From JAFGXF01 sp963732595 (GTDB taxonomy: Bacteria > Chloroflexota > Anaerolineae > Anaerolineales > Anaerolineaceae), in NCBI GenBank assembly GCA_963732595.1, contig CAVSZZ010000002.1:1116001-1180000 (forward strand): 64,000 nucleotides of DNA. The letters are read 5' to 3'. This document shows positions 35,610 to 44,935 of the stretch, in pieces (positions within the stretch are counted from its first letter, which is position 1; the number at the start of each line of letters is the position of its first letter). Made by a program: the position numbers and the translations under genes. The notes below the pieces were generated by a model. That model saw only the letters and a list, made by a program, of their open reading frames with translations. It was not told the DNA's origin and ran no database searches.

Positions 35610-36637
35610 TCCTGGATCCAGCGATCGCGATTCTTTGAAATGAATTCCGGTGATAGCATCACCGGCTGTTCAGGCAAGACGATCACGGATGTGTATACAT
35701 CGGGAAGGCTGGCATTGGGATTCACCGGGAAGACGAACATTTGTAGGGGCATGTCCTCCTGGAATGCGATACTGAGCATGTGGTCGATGAATTTTCCGGC
35801 AAGTTCCCGCTGCCGGGCACCTTTAAGGATCCCGGCGAATTCGATCTGTCGAAAGCATGTCTGGGGTGCGGTGATAGCAGCGGTTGGTGGTTCTCCAGGC
35901 ACATTGACTGAAAAATACACTTCTGCCGCGGGGCTGGTGTTATACGATACTACGAAAGGCTGCAAACCTTGACCTGATGAGCCGCTGAAGTTCGTGTAGT
36001 AGGCAGTCGACCAGTCATTGACCACCACAACATCGTTATCCTTCAATCTTTGCCAGTAATCCAGATATTTCTCTTCGCCATAATTGGCGATGGTCGTGAG
36101 CAGGAAGGCCAACCCTGGCGAAGAGGTGGCGGGATTCTCGACTACCAACATCTCCCTGTAAATTGGTTCGGTAAAGTCGTCCAACCTTGAAGGCACATCA
36201 ATATTGTGCGTTTTAAGGTGGCTGCGATCATAATTGATGCATACATCACCGAAATCTATCGGAGTGACCAGGTTCTCAGATTCAATAATGTACTCCTCCG
36301 GTATGAGAGAGCTTATTTTTGAGCGGTATGGCACAAAAAGATCCGCTTCAATAGCACGGGAGAGGTAGGTGTTATCGATCCCATACAAGACATCTGCTTC
36401 GGGGGATGCACTGGTCAGGATCGCGCGGTTCAACATGGCCCCGGTATCGCCACTTTTTAAGAATCTCACCGTGACCCCATTTTCTTCTTCGAACTGCTGA
36501 ATGATCGATGCGCTGACTGCAAATGAATCATGCGTCATCACTCGAAGTTCCACCACAGGATATTCCGATGTCGGAGCTGGGGTGCAACCTGCCAAAAGTA
36601 CTCCCAGGATAAACAGCAATCTCCAAACATGCTTCAT
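35585..36637 (-). CDS. Thiamine ABC transporter substrate-binding lipoprotein
   Basis: 350 residues from ATG 36637, with AAGGAGG 7 nt upstream. Lipoprotein signal 'LLFILGVLLAGCTPAPTSEY' (lipobox LAGC). ThiB-like body: 'LRVMTHDSFAVSASIIQQFE', 'ASPEADVLYGIDNTYLSRAI', 'PIDFGDVCINYDRSHLKTHN' and 'NPATSSPGLAFLLTTIANYG'. Captures thiamine or derivatives outside the membrane. ATGA overlap with the pyrophosphokinase gene. Confidence 0.88.
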   Translation of the reverse strand: MKHVWRLLFILGVLLAGCTPAPTSEYPVVELRVMTHDSFAVSASIIQQFEEENGVTVRFLKSGDTGAMLNRAILTSASPEADVLYGIDNTYLSRAIEADLFVPYRSKISSLIPEEYIIESENLVTPIDFGDVCINYDRSHLKTHNIDVPSRLDDFTEPIYREMLVVENPATSSPGLAFLLTTIANYGEEKYLDYWQRLKDNDVVVVNDWSTAYYTNFSGSSGQGLQPFVVSYNTSPAAEVYFSVNVPGEPPTAAITAPQTCFRQIEFAGILKGARQRELAGKFIDHMLSIAFQEDMPLQMFVFPVNPNASLPDVYTSVIVLPEQPVMLSPEFISKNRDRWIQDWNGVMLR

Positions 36638-37305
36638 CGTTCTTCCTCCTTGCCTGATACCAGGTCCACCTGATGTGTGTGAATACAAAGCAAGACTCCG
36701 GACGATATTGCTATGGTAGCACCGGTACATGATAACTCGTTACTTACCCCACGTGACTTCCCAAGGTGGAGTGTTTCAAAGTTAAGAGGATAGCGCAACC
36801 CGCTCGTCCTGATCCCGCTAACATCACCGCAAATCGGAATCAATGAAATAACATCGCCGGCTTTTCCGCTGATCTTTGATTGGGAGTGGATATAGCTGAT
36901 TTCTTCCGTCCCGTTTATAAGATAAATAGCAGCTTTATCAAGATAAGCCACCGGGAGCAGAATATTTGCGATCATTTGATCACTGCGACCACCCAGCGCT
37001 CCGAAAACAAGGATTTTCCGACAACCGCTTAAGATCGCCTGATCTAAAGCCAGTTCAAAGTCGGTTTCATCCTTCTCGGGCGGATACTGCAGGACCTGCA
37101 CATTTTGTGATGTGAAATCGGCAAGCACTGTTTCGGGTATCGAATCCATGTCCCCGATGATCATATGGGGCTTCAAATCGAAGGCGGCCAGGTGGAGGGT
37201 TCCGCCATCAACACCGATGACCAATGGGTCAGCGCCCCCCCGTGATATTAAAGGTTCACGTCTGGCATACTTACCATTCAGAAAGATACAGGCTTCTCTT
37301 TTCAT
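36634..37305 (-). CDS. Thiamine pyrophosphokinase
   Basis: 223 residues from ATG 37305 ('MKREACIFLNGKYARREPLI'). Kinase motifs 'LVIGVDGGTLHLAAFDLKPH', 'MIIGDMDSIPETVL', 'PPEKDETDFELALDQAI' and 'ILVFGALGGRSDQMIANILL'. Converts thiamine to TPP with ATP. First gene after the TPP riboswitch; the only purine-rich ribosome site (GAGGG) lies in the 3' arm of the terminator hairpin. A TTG at 37320 is a less likely start. Confidence 0.92.
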   Translation of the reverse strand: MKREACIFLNGKYARREPLISRGGADPLVIGVDGGTLHLAAFDLKPHMIIGDMDSIPETVLADFTSQNVQVLQYPPEKDETDFELALDQAILSGCRKILVFGALGGRSDQMIANILLPVAYLDKAAIYLINGTEEISYIHSQSKISGKAGDVISLIPICGDVSGIRTSGLRYPLNFETLHLGKSRGVSNELSCTGATIAISSGVLLCIHTHQVDLVSGKEEER

Positions 37306-37306
37306 T

Positions 37307-37336
37307 AAAAACACCCTCAAAGACGGAGGGTGTTTT
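37307..37336 (-). terminator. Expression-platform terminator of the TPP riboswitch
   Basis: AACACCCTC (37338 side, minus strand) pairs with GAGGGTGT over 8 bp (37311-37318 with 37326-37333), followed by TTTTT on the minus strand. The start codon lies right after the T run, so one hairpin can both end transcription and hide the GAGGG ribosome site. Confidence 0.85.
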
Positions 37337-37344
37337 TGTTAATC

Positions 37345-37436
37345 TTTCCCTCCGCCGGCATTATCCGGATCAGGTCATATGGGTCGAAGGCAATCAGCCT
37401 TCCTCTCAGCCCGTTATACCGGGCTCCCCGTTCAGT
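37345..37436 (-). promoter_or_regulatory. TPP riboswitch (THI element)
   Basis: Minus-strand aptamer with the hallmark CTGAGAGG (37409-37402), ACCTGATC (37375-37368) and GGATAATGCCGG following it, closed by GGGGAGCC near the 5' end and GGAGGGA at the 3' end. It precedes a terminator and the thiamine operon. Confidence 0.97.
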
Positions 37437-37443
37437 TATTTTC

Positions 37444-37471
37444 ATGATATCACAGGCAACTTGTTTGTCAA
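37444..37471 (-). promoter_or_regulatory. Promoter of the thiamine operon
   Basis: TTGACA (37471-37466), a 16-nt spacer and TATCAT (37449-37444), about 8 nt before the riboswitch. Confidence 0.7.
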
Positions 37472-37514
37472 GCCAACGGGTTACTTTACAGGTAAATTAC
37501 AGATTCGACAGCTA

Positions 37515-37544
37515 TTGAAAAAGGGAAGGATTTCGCTTTATAAT
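37515..37544 (+). promoter_or_regulatory. Promoter of the DUF3048 gene
   Basis: TTGAAA (37515-37520), an 18-nt spacer and TATAAT (37539-37544). ATG 37553 follows the -10 by 8 nt, so the mRNA would be leaderless or nearly so. Confidence 0.65.
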
Positions 37545-37552
37545 AAAAAACC

Positions 37553-38838
37553 ATGAAAAAGATAAATCTTGCCCTGTTTATAACAGTCGGTATTCTGATG
37601 ATGTCCATAGCGGGGTGTTTTCGCCCCCAGGCCATTACGATGACCACAGGCTCGCTGGATCAATTGTTGGAAAACACCGTGGCTGCAGCTAATACACTCA
37701 TAGCCCAGACCGCTGAGGTTCCCGTTAAACGTGGTACCAAGTATCACTCCTGAAGTTTTGCCCCCTACTCAGGGAGAAGTTAGTCCAGATGAGTTTTCAG
37801 GTGGCGTCAATCCTCTGACGGGCTTGGTTGAAGCGAATCCGGATCTATTGAATCCTCCCCCCTGCCTTGATCTCAATATCCAATTTTCCGCCCTCTGCCC
37901 GCAAGGTGCAAGGTGGATTGGGTTCGGCAGCCCAGGTCTACGAAGCATATATCGGTGAGGGAATGACCCGTTTCCTGGGTGTGTTCTATGGTTCATACCC
38001 CGATCCGGAGGCACTCCCAGCGGATCAGGATATGTCTGTTGAGCGACCGACCGGGATTGGGCCGATTCGTTCGGGACGAACTGTCTATGAATCCATCCGG
38101 GCACGCTTGAATGGTTTCCTGGTCATGGCCTCGGCCGATAGGAAGGTCGGCGCCCAGTTATCTGAAACAACCAATATCTTCGGTTCGGATTCGGACGATA
38201 TCAACAGTGCCATGATCGATGTATCCAAGCTGATTGATATCGCCGAAGCGACGGGGAATCCGGTGACTCCTGAAATGTTAAGTGGTAATACGTATAATAC
38301 CGATATTCCTGCGGATGGAGCGCCGGCCACCCGTTTATGGGTTTTTTATAATGCGCTCGATCAAGTTTTGTGGGAATACCAGCCCAACCTTGGTGGTTAT
38401 TACCGCTACCAGGACAACGCGGATGAGTCTGGAGAATACACCCTAATGGTGGATGCCTTCACGAGGCAACCACTCCTTTATGAGAATGTGATTGTACTGT
38501 TCGCTGAGCACGAGTTTAAGAGGAAGACACTGATCACAATTAACCTTGATTATATTAAACAGGGAAAGGCTTTGTTATTTCGTGATGGTTTGATGTACAA
38601 GATCTATTGGACAACGCGGGCAGGAGAATTTGAAAAAGCGACTGGTTTGGTACGCCCCATCCAATATACTAATTATTGGTATGAGTCATTTCCACTGAAG
38701 CCGGGACAATCCTGGATACATTTGGTGGATGTAAATCATCGTTATTGGGAAGCTGATCCGGACCGGCCATTTAAATCGAAGAGCGGGACAGCTTTTTGGT
38801 CTGTCAGATTCTACGACCCAACCCAAAATTCCAATTAA
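37553..38838 (+). CDS. DUF3048 (YerB-like) lipoprotein (two frame breaks)
   Basis: About 428 residues when joined. Lipoprotein signal 'ALFITVGILMMSIAGCFRPQ' (lipobox IAGC). After a break near 37729 the frame continues 'VVPSITPEVLPPTQGEVSPD' and 'FSGGVNPLTGLVEANPDLLN'; after a second near 37870 it continues 'SISNFPPSARKVQGGLGSAA' and 'YEAYIGEGMTRFLGVFYGSY'. The family signature 'GPIRSGRTVYESIRA' is present, and the C-terminal domain ends 'WSVRFYDP'. Both shifts skip one base. Cell-surface protein of unknown function. Confidence 0.83.
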
Positions 38839-38948
38839 TCGGCATCAATACACAGCGGGCAATAAAGCCATGTTTCATGGTAACATTCCGCAGTTAATTA
38901 TTACCCTGGATTATTGCTTATTGTGCCAATCCTGGGATGGAGTCTCTC

Positions 38949-41108
38949 ATGGAAATAAACTCTCCTCGCGGGGAAATCCCCAATCATTTCAATCTTCCCA
39001 AGCGCATTTCCGGTTTGGCCGGATTGGTCTACAACCTGTGGTGGTCCTGGCACCCGGAGGTGCAACGACTATTCATCGAAATTGACAAGGATCTGTGGGA
39101 ACAGGTTTATCACAATCCAGTGGTCTTTCTCCGACGGGTGGATCGTGTGCACTTGAATGCAGCAATCGGAGAGAAAAACTTACTTGAGATATATGATCGA
39201 ATCATGCAATCCTATCAGGATTACATGTCTTCTTCCGACACCTGGTTTCAGCGGACCTATCCCGATCTCAATAACGAGACCATTGCTTATTTTTCCTTTG
39301 AATACGGCTTACACGAGGCATTGCCTGTTTACGCTGGTGGTTTGGGGATTTTATCGGGTGACCATCTTAAGGAGGCCAGCGACCTGGGGCTGCCGCTGGT
39401 GGCCGTTGGATTCCTTTATTCGAAAGGCTATTTCTCACAACATATCACAGAAGATGGCTGGCAGGAAGCGCGCGATTATATCATCGATTACAACAGCGTC
39501 CCCCTGGTGCCATTGATTAACCCGATGGGTGAACCACTTGCCATTAAGGTTGAGCTTCCAGGCCGCGAGGTGGCTGCCCGGGTCTGGCAGGTGAACGTGG
39601 GTCGGATCAAGCTCTATCTACTGGACGCCAACCTACCAGAAAACACCCAGATCGATCAGCAATTGACTGAAAAACTCTATGGCAGTGATTTGGAATTAAG
39701 GATTTCACAGGAGATTTTGCTCGGCATGGGTGGGGTTAAATTGTTACATGCCCTGAATGTTAACCCAACCGCCTGGCATATGAATGAGGGACACTCTGCA
39801 TTCCTGGAAATCGAGAGATTGAGGGAGTATATTGCGGAAGGGATTAGCCTGGCGGATGCCCAGAAAATTGTCAGGCAGAGCAGTATTTTTACGACTCATA
39901 CCCCGGTTCCAGCAGGTAATGATGAATTCCCACTCTGGTTGATCGATAAGTACTTTTCTTCCATCTGGACACAGATGGGTTGTACGCGGGAAGAATTCAT
40001 TGAACTTGGCAAGACCATGACTGGATGGGGAGGTGAAGTGTTCAGCATGCCTGTCCTGGCTCTGAAACTCTCTGAGCGTCATAATGCAGTTTCTGAATTG
40101 CACATGCAGGTCTCACGCAAGATGTGGGCGCCGCTCTGGCCGGGTCTGAAGGAGGGAGACATTCCCATCGGACATGTCACCAATGGTGTTCATCCCGGAA
40201 CATGGCTGGCCAGACGAATGGGAGTTCTCTTCCATCAATATCTGGGACCAGACTGGATCGAACGAAGTGACGATCCGGAAATTTGGACGAAGATCGAAAA
40301 TATTCCGGACCGTGAATTATGGTTTATCCGAAGGCATTTAAAAAGGAAACTGGCATCTTACGTTGGTGAGAGGATTCGCACTCAATGGATGACTGGGAAC
40401 CTTGCATCGATCCAGGTCATCGCTGGTGGGGTGTTGCTGGACCCCTATATTTTGACGATCGGATTCGCCCGCCGGTTTGCGACATATAAAAGGGCAACGT
40501 TGATCCTTTCCGATTTTGACCGTTTGCTGGGATTGCTCAATGCACCCAATGCTCCACTTCAGATCATATTTGCTGGAAAAGCCCATCCAGCGGATGAACC
40601 GGGTAAGCTATTAATTCAGGAATTGTACCGGGCTGTGAAGAACTCCAAATGTGGTGGTCGTCTGGTGTTTCTGGAAGATTATGATATGAATATCGCCCGT
40701 TACCTCGTTCAGGGCGTAGACATCTGGCTGAACACGCCGCGCCGGCCATTGGAAGCTTCTGGGACCTCTGGCCAGAAAGCAGCAATGAATGGGGTGTTAA
40801 ACTTTTCAGTCCTGGATGGCTGGTGGCGGGAGGGCTATAATGGCAGCAATGGTTGGTCGATTGGCAATGATGATAACAGCACCGACCCACAGGAGCAGGA
40901 TGCCCATGACCGGGCGGATTTATATGATAAATTGGAGAATGATATCATTCCCATCTATTATGGGAATCGCTCTTCGGAAAACGTGCCAACTCAGTGGGTT
41001 GCGCGGATGAAGGAATCGATCCGCACGCTTTCGCCACAGTTTAACACCAAGCGCATGCTGAAGGAATATATGACGGATTATTATGTCCCAGCCATGCGGA
41101 AAGAGTAG
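38949..41108 (+). CDS. glgP: Alpha-glucan (glycogen/starch) phosphorylase
   Basis: 719 residues, the shorter bacterial form with an N-terminal DUF3417 region ('GLVYNLWWSWHPEVQRLFIE'). 'PVYAGGLGILSGDHLKEASD' and 'GVKLLHALNVNPTAWHMNEG' mark the GT35 fold. The pyridoxal-phosphate lysine lies in 'EASGTSGQKAAMNGVLNFSV'. Releases glucose-1-phosphate from glycogen or starch. GGAG 6 nt before ATG 38949 decides the start over ATG 38937. Followed 3 nt later by a UPF0316 gene. Confidence 0.95.
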   Translation: MEINSPRGEIPNHFNLPKRISGLAGLVYNLWWSWHPEVQRLFIEIDKDLWEQVYHNPVVFLRRVDRVHLNAAIGEKNLLEIYDRIMQSYQDYMSSSDTWFQRTYPDLNNETIAYFSFEYGLHEALPVYAGGLGILSGDHLKEASDLGLPLVAVGFLYSKGYFSQHITEDGWQEARDYIIDYNSVPLVPLINPMGEPLAIKVELPGREVAARVWQVNVGRIKLYLLDANLPENTQIDQQLTEKLYGSDLELRISQEILLGMGGVKLLHALNVNPTAWHMNEGHSAFLEIERLREYIAEGISLADAQKIVRQSSIFTTHTPVPAGNDEFPLWLIDKYFSSIWTQMGCTREEFIELGKTMTGWGGEVFSMPVLALKLSERHNAVSELHMQVSRKMWAPLWPGLKEGDIPIGHVTNGVHPGTWLARRMGVLFHQYLGPDWIERSDDPEIWTKIENIPDRELWFIRRHLKRKLASYVGERIRTQWMTGNLASIQVIAGGVLLDPYILTIGFARRFATYKRATLILSDFDRLLGLLNAPNAPLQIIFAGKAHPADEPGKLLIQELYRAVKNSKCGGRLVFLEDYDMNIARYLVQGVDIWLNTPRRPLEASGTSGQKAAMNGVLNFSVLDGWWREGYNGSNGWSIGNDDNSTDPQEQDAHDRADLYDKLENDIIPIYYGNRSSENVPTQWVARMKESIRTLSPQFNTKRMLKEYMTDYYVPAMRKE

Positions 41109-41111
41109 GCC

Positions 41112-41639
41112 ATGCAACTTACGCTGTCTGATAACATCATAATTTCTGCATTAATGATCTTTGCCCTGCGGGTCATCGATATGTCGCTGGATACCATGCG
41201 CATGTTGTTTGTCGTGCGGGGCAAAAAACCGATAGCCTGGATCCTGGGCTTTTTCCAATCACTGGTTTTTGTAATCGCGATCAGCACAGTGCTTGCAAAT
41301 CTTAATAATTTATTGAATATCGTTGGCTATGCAGCCGGATTTGCGACCGGAAATGTCCTTGGCATGTTCATCGAGGAGCGTCTGGCCATCGGACATATAG
41401 CCATGCGTGTAATCAGTTCAAAAAGGGGAGGAGCCATTTCAGCAGCATTACGGAAGTCTGGGTTTGCAGTTACAGAGATCCAGGCGCGCGGAAGAGATGG
41501 AAAAGTCGCTCTTCTGAACAGTTCGATCTTGCGCCGGGATATCAGCAGATTTGAGGAGCTGGTCACGAAGACAGAGCCCGGAGCATTTATCACCGCTGAG
41601 GACGTCCGACCGATCAGAGTCGGGTTCTGGCGGGCATAA
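41112..41639 (+). CDS. UPF0316 / DUF2179 membrane protein
   Basis: 175 residues. Three membrane helices ('IIISALMIFALRVIDMSLDT', 'WILGFFQSLVFVIAISTVLA', 'IVGYAAGFATGNVLGMFIEE'), then a soluble DUF2179 domain ('GFAVTEIQARGRDGKVALLN', 'GAFITAEDVRPIRVGFW'). Function unknown. Tight spacing with glgP suggests one transcript. Confidence 0.85.
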   Translation: MQLTLSDNIIISALMIFALRVIDMSLDTMRMLFVVRGKKPIAWILGFFQSLVFVIAISTVLANLNNLLNIVGYAAGFATGNVLGMFIEERLAIGHIAMRVISSKRGGAISAALRKSGFAVTEIQARGRDGKVALLNSSILRRDISRFEELVTKTEPGAFITAEDVRPIRVGFWRA

Positions 41640-41660
41640 ACAAATGTCAGACAGCATCAA

Positions 41661-42593
41661 ATGAAACTGATCATACAAATCCCCTGCTACAATGAGGTCG
41701 ATACAATTGGTGCTACGCTACAACACCTGCCGAAGAAACTGAATGGTATCAAACAGATCGAGACACTCGTCATTGATGATGGCAGCCAGGACCAAACGGT
41801 CAGTCAGGCAAAGGCGGCTGGCGCTACCCATGTACTGAGACTTGATAGTCACATGGGACTTGCACGTGCATTTGCTGCGGGTTTGAACGAGAGCATTCGC
41901 TTGGGGGCAGATGTGGTCGTTAACACCGATGCTGACAATCAGTATGTGGCGGAAGATATCAACAAGTTGATCCAACCCATCCTTACCGGCAAGGCAGGTT
42001 TGGTTGTGGGGGACCGGGGAGTTCTTAGCGTAAGAGAATTCTCACCTATCAAAAGGCTGCTTCAAAAAATGGGCAGTTACATCGTCGGTCGGGCCGCGGG
42101 CTTGCAGATACCGGATGCCACAAGTGGGTTCCGAGCTCTAAGCCGGGATGTCGCCTTACGGACCAATGTGTTGAGTGACTATTCTTATACGTTGGAGACA
42201 CTGATCCAGGCTGGCGTTGCAGGTGTCCCAGTTTCCTATGTGCCTATCCGGGTTAACCCACCTACCCGTCCTTCACGATTAATGAGGGGCACATCCGACT
42301 ACCTTTTCCATTCGGGTGCGACTATAATACGGGCATTCAGTATGTACAGGCCATTAAAGGTTTTCACAATCTTCAGTAGTTTATTTTTCCTGGCGGGTTT
42401 GCTTCTTGGGATACGGTTCTTGGTGTTCTATTTCCAGGGAACTGGCGCCGGTCATGTCCAATCAGTTATCCTGGCAGCGGTCTTGTTGATCATTGGTTTT
42501 CAAACATTTCTGATCGGTTTGGTGGCGGATCTCATCAGTGCAAATAGGAAACTGAGTGAGGAAATCCTCTATTTGTTGAAAAAAAAGAATTGA
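41661..42593 (+). CDS. GT2 family membrane glycosyltransferase (DPM1/ArnC-like)
   Basis: 310 residues. GT-A catalytic domain: 'IQIPCYNEVDTIGATLQHLP', 'LVIDDGSQDQT', metal-binding DxD region 'VVNTDADNQYVAEDI' and 'PDATSGFRALSRDVAL'. Two C-terminal helices ('FTIFSSLFFLAGLLLGIRFL', 'ILAAVLLIIGFQTFLIGLVA'). Likely transfers a sugar to polyprenyl phosphate, which could supply donors for the GT39-like enzymes in this window. 21 nt after UPF0316; its stop overlaps the terminator. Confidence 0.87.
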   Translation: MKLIIQIPCYNEVDTIGATLQHLPKKLNGIKQIETLVIDDGSQDQTVSQAKAAGATHVLRLDSHMGLARAFAAGLNESIRLGADVVVNTDADNQYVAEDINKLIQPILTGKAGLVVGDRGVLSVREFSPIKRLLQKMGSYIVGRAAGLQIPDATSGFRALSRDVALRTNVLSDYSYTLETLIQAGVAGVPVSYVPIRVNPPTRPSRLMRGTSDYLFHSGATIIRAFSMYRPLKVFTIFSSLFFLAGLLLGIRFLVFYFQGTGAGHVQSVILAAVLLIIGFQTFLIGLVADLISANRKLSEEILYLLKKKN

Positions 42594-42616
42594 ACACCCC
42601 CAAAGGGGTGTTTTTA
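42593..42616 (+). terminator. Intrinsic terminator of the glgP unit
   Basis: AACACCCC-caaa-GGGGTGTT (42593-42600, 42605-42612 with loop 42601-42604), followed by TTT. Confidence 0.85.
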
Positions 42617-42702
42617 ATTCTCAGTAGATCGTGCAAGAAGGCTGGATTTGGCATAAAATGGGGGAATGTCCGCATGGTAATCCCGCCTGCCCGGATAATA
42701 TT

Positions 42703-44934
42703 ATGACTTCCAGAAAACGCGCTTTTATTACTGGTGATTCCTTCCATGGTAAAACACCACTGGATCGGTACCTGCCGGTCATACCACCCGGTATGCTCCC
42801 GGAGATGATATCAGGAGAAATTGGCACGGGCGCTTTGATTCTGGATCCATTTGGTTCCTCTCCGTCAGCCATCCTCGAGGTGGCCAGGGCGGGATACCGA
42901 GTGGTCGTGGCGTGTAATAATCCCATTCTGGCGCATATGCTGCGCGTTTTGGCAGGCGCTTATCCAAAAGAGCATTTTTCTCGCATCCTGGCAACACTGG
43001 CCGCTACACGAAAGGGTGATGAACGTCTCGAGCGACATCTGGAGGACCTGTATGCTGTCCAATGCCCGGAATGCGGAACCTCGGGCCAGGCTCGGTCTTT
43101 TATCTGGGTTAAGGGTGCTTCAACACCCGAGTCTGCCATTCTCGATTGCCAGCTTTGCAAGCGCCGCATCGAACTAACCATCAGTATTGAAAGTCAACAA
43201 AAATTGACAGGGTTGGTAAAAGGCGGGATGCACCGGGCGATGGCACATGAAAAGGTCGCAGCCCTAAACGATCCCATCCGTCCGCGTGTCGAGCAGGCAC
43301 TTGAAAATTACCTGACACGGCCTTTGTATGTGCTTTTTACTTTATTGAACCGTTTGGAAAGCATGCAATTAAACGTGGAGGATGAGAGCTTGATGCAAGC
43401 ACTCATGATCTCTGCCTTTGATGAGGGAAATACACTCTGGCCGCATCCATCTTCGAATCTGAGACCAAAACAATTGGGGCAATCCGGTCATATTCGAGAA
43501 AACAACCTGTGGATGGCGCTGACGGAGGCTATTGAGGAATGGTGCGATCAAGGTGAACCAGTCCCCCTCGTCGATTTTCCTCAAATGCCGCCAATCAAAG
43601 GTGGGGTTGTGTTGTTTCCCCATCGTTTCAAGGAACTAAAGCCAAAACTCGTTCCCCCTTTTTCACCTGACGGGATTTTAGCGATCCCACCCAGGCCAAA
43701 TCAGGCGCTCTGGACACTTTCGGCTGTCTGGTCAGGATGGTTATGGGGCCCCACTGCAGTTCAACCTTTCCGCTCCGCATTGATCCGCCAGCGATATGAT
43801 TGGCAATGGTATACAGATGCAATGACAACGATCACCAGGTCCTTATCCGACGGTGCTCAAAAGACCATCCCCATCATCGGCTTGCTGACTGAGTATGAGC
43901 CCGCCTATTTGTTTAGTACTCTGACTGCTTTTGATATGGGCAGATATGATCTCGTGGGATATTCGTTGAATCCGGAAATGGCTATCGCCCAACTGGTTTG
44001 GAAATATCAAACCAGCGAGAACGTTCCGAAAGAAGATTTGCGCTCTGCGATCCGAAAAGGGATCATTAATTATATGAAGGAGCGCTGTCAACCGGTGGAG
44101 TATCCGGTCCTTGCAGCTGCAGCTGGATTTGCCTTGGCGGTGGAGCATATTTACCAAGTTCAAGTAGGGGAAGCCTCTGACCGATACACAACTGCGCACA
44201 ATACCCTGAAAACGGAATTACTGACAGCCGGGGATTACATCCGTTATCGCGGGCAGCGCACAATTGAGACTGAAATTTGGTGGAAGAAGGGCATACGGGT
44301 TCCAGAAAATTCAACGGATGACCGGATCGAAATGGCTATCGTTGAGATGTTGATGCAAAACCAAGGGGTGGCTTTCAAGGATATCCAAAAAAGGTTGAAT
44401 AATCAATTTCCGGGAATGTTGGCACCTGGAACTGAGTTGATTAGGACGATTCTTGATTCATACGGGGAAATCGCCGATCCGGTTAATGGAATTTGGAAAC
44501 TGGCTGGTCGTGAAAATCCACTAACCAGGCAAACGGATCTGTCCGAAATATTGGATACGTTGATTGCCACCGGAATAAAGCTTGGTTATAAGGTTGAAGG
44601 TGAGGCAGATGCAATCTGGAAGAATAATGATGGCGAGCTGGCTTATTATTTTGTTCCAACGGTGCATGCCTGCGTCAGTGGAATCATGATAAACAGCACC
44701 CACCCCCCCGAGAAGAGCATTATTGTTATTCCGGCCAGCCGGGCCAACTTGCTGTTATATAAAATCGAAAAGAATCCGCTTTTATATGAAGCCATGGCAG
44801 ATGGCTGGCGAATCGTAAAATTCCGCCATATCCGTCACATTTCCGTTGAGCATCAGGAGGAACCCGGGCAATGGGAAATGCAATTGGATATGGATCCGTT
44901 GGAATTCAAACCCATACAGATGAAAATGTTTTAA
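42703..44934 (+). CDS. Large protein resembling a COG1743-type DNA methylase with degenerate catalytic motifs
   Basis: About 743 residues. The N-terminus reads 'GDSFHGKTPLDRYLPVIPPG' and 'GALILDPFGSSPSAILEVAR', the position of the DPFxGxGT cofactor motif of amino-methyltransferases. A Zn-ribbon follows (CPECG ... CQLCK, about residues 118-150), as in the DUF1156/COG1743 methylases. Where the active site DPPY is expected it has 'ILAIPPRPNQALWTLSAVWS', so the catalytic Asp and Tyr are missing. The C-terminal 250 residues contain a winged-helix-like stretch ('IEMAIVEMLMQNQGVAFKDI') and a novel end domain. Likely a DNA- or RNA-binding paralogue without methylase activity. Single gene after a terminator. 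Start is uncertain; ATG 42703 is preferred over ATG 42658. Confidence 0.65.
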   Translation: MTSRKRAFITGDSFHGKTPLDRYLPVIPPGMLPEMISGEIGTGALILDPFGSSPSAILEVARAGYRVVVACNNPILAHMLRVLAGAYPKEHFSRILATLAATRKGDERLERHLEDLYAVQCPECGTSGQARSFIWVKGASTPESAILDCQLCKRRIELTISIESQQKLTGLVKGGMHRAMAHEKVAALNDPIRPRVEQALENYLTRPLYVLFTLLNRLESMQLNVEDESLMQALMISAFDEGNTLWPHPSSNLRPKQLGQSGHIRENNLWMALTEAIEEWCDQGEPVPLVDFPQMPPIKGGVVLFPHRFKELKPKLVPPFSPDGILAIPPRPNQALWTLSAVWSGWLWGPTAVQPFRSALIRQRYDWQWYTDAMTTITRSLSDGAQKTIPIIGLLTEYEPAYLFSTLTAFDMGRYDLVGYSLNPEMAIAQLVWKYQTSENVPKEDLRSAIRKGIINYMKERCQPVEYPVLAAAAGFALAVEHIYQVQVGEASDRYTTAHNTLKTELLTAGDYIRYRGQRTIETEIWWKKGIRVPENSTDDRIEMAIVEMLMQNQGVAFKDIQKRLNNQFPGMLAPGTELIRTILDSYGEIADPVNGIWKLAGRENPLTRQTDLSEILDTLIATGIKLGYKVEGEADAIWKNNDGELAYYFVPTVHACVSGIMINSTHPPEKSIIVIPASRANLLLYKIEKNPLLYEAMADGWRIVKFRHIRHISVEHQEEPGQWEMQLDMDPLEFKPIQMKMF

Positions 44935-44935
44935 G

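Noticed and set aside
32843..36637. Iron or spermidine importer instead of thiamine importer
   Set aside because: The ATPase is PotA/FbpC-like, but the TPP riboswitch, the linked thiamine pyrophosphokinase and the ThiB-like binding protein all point to thiamine.
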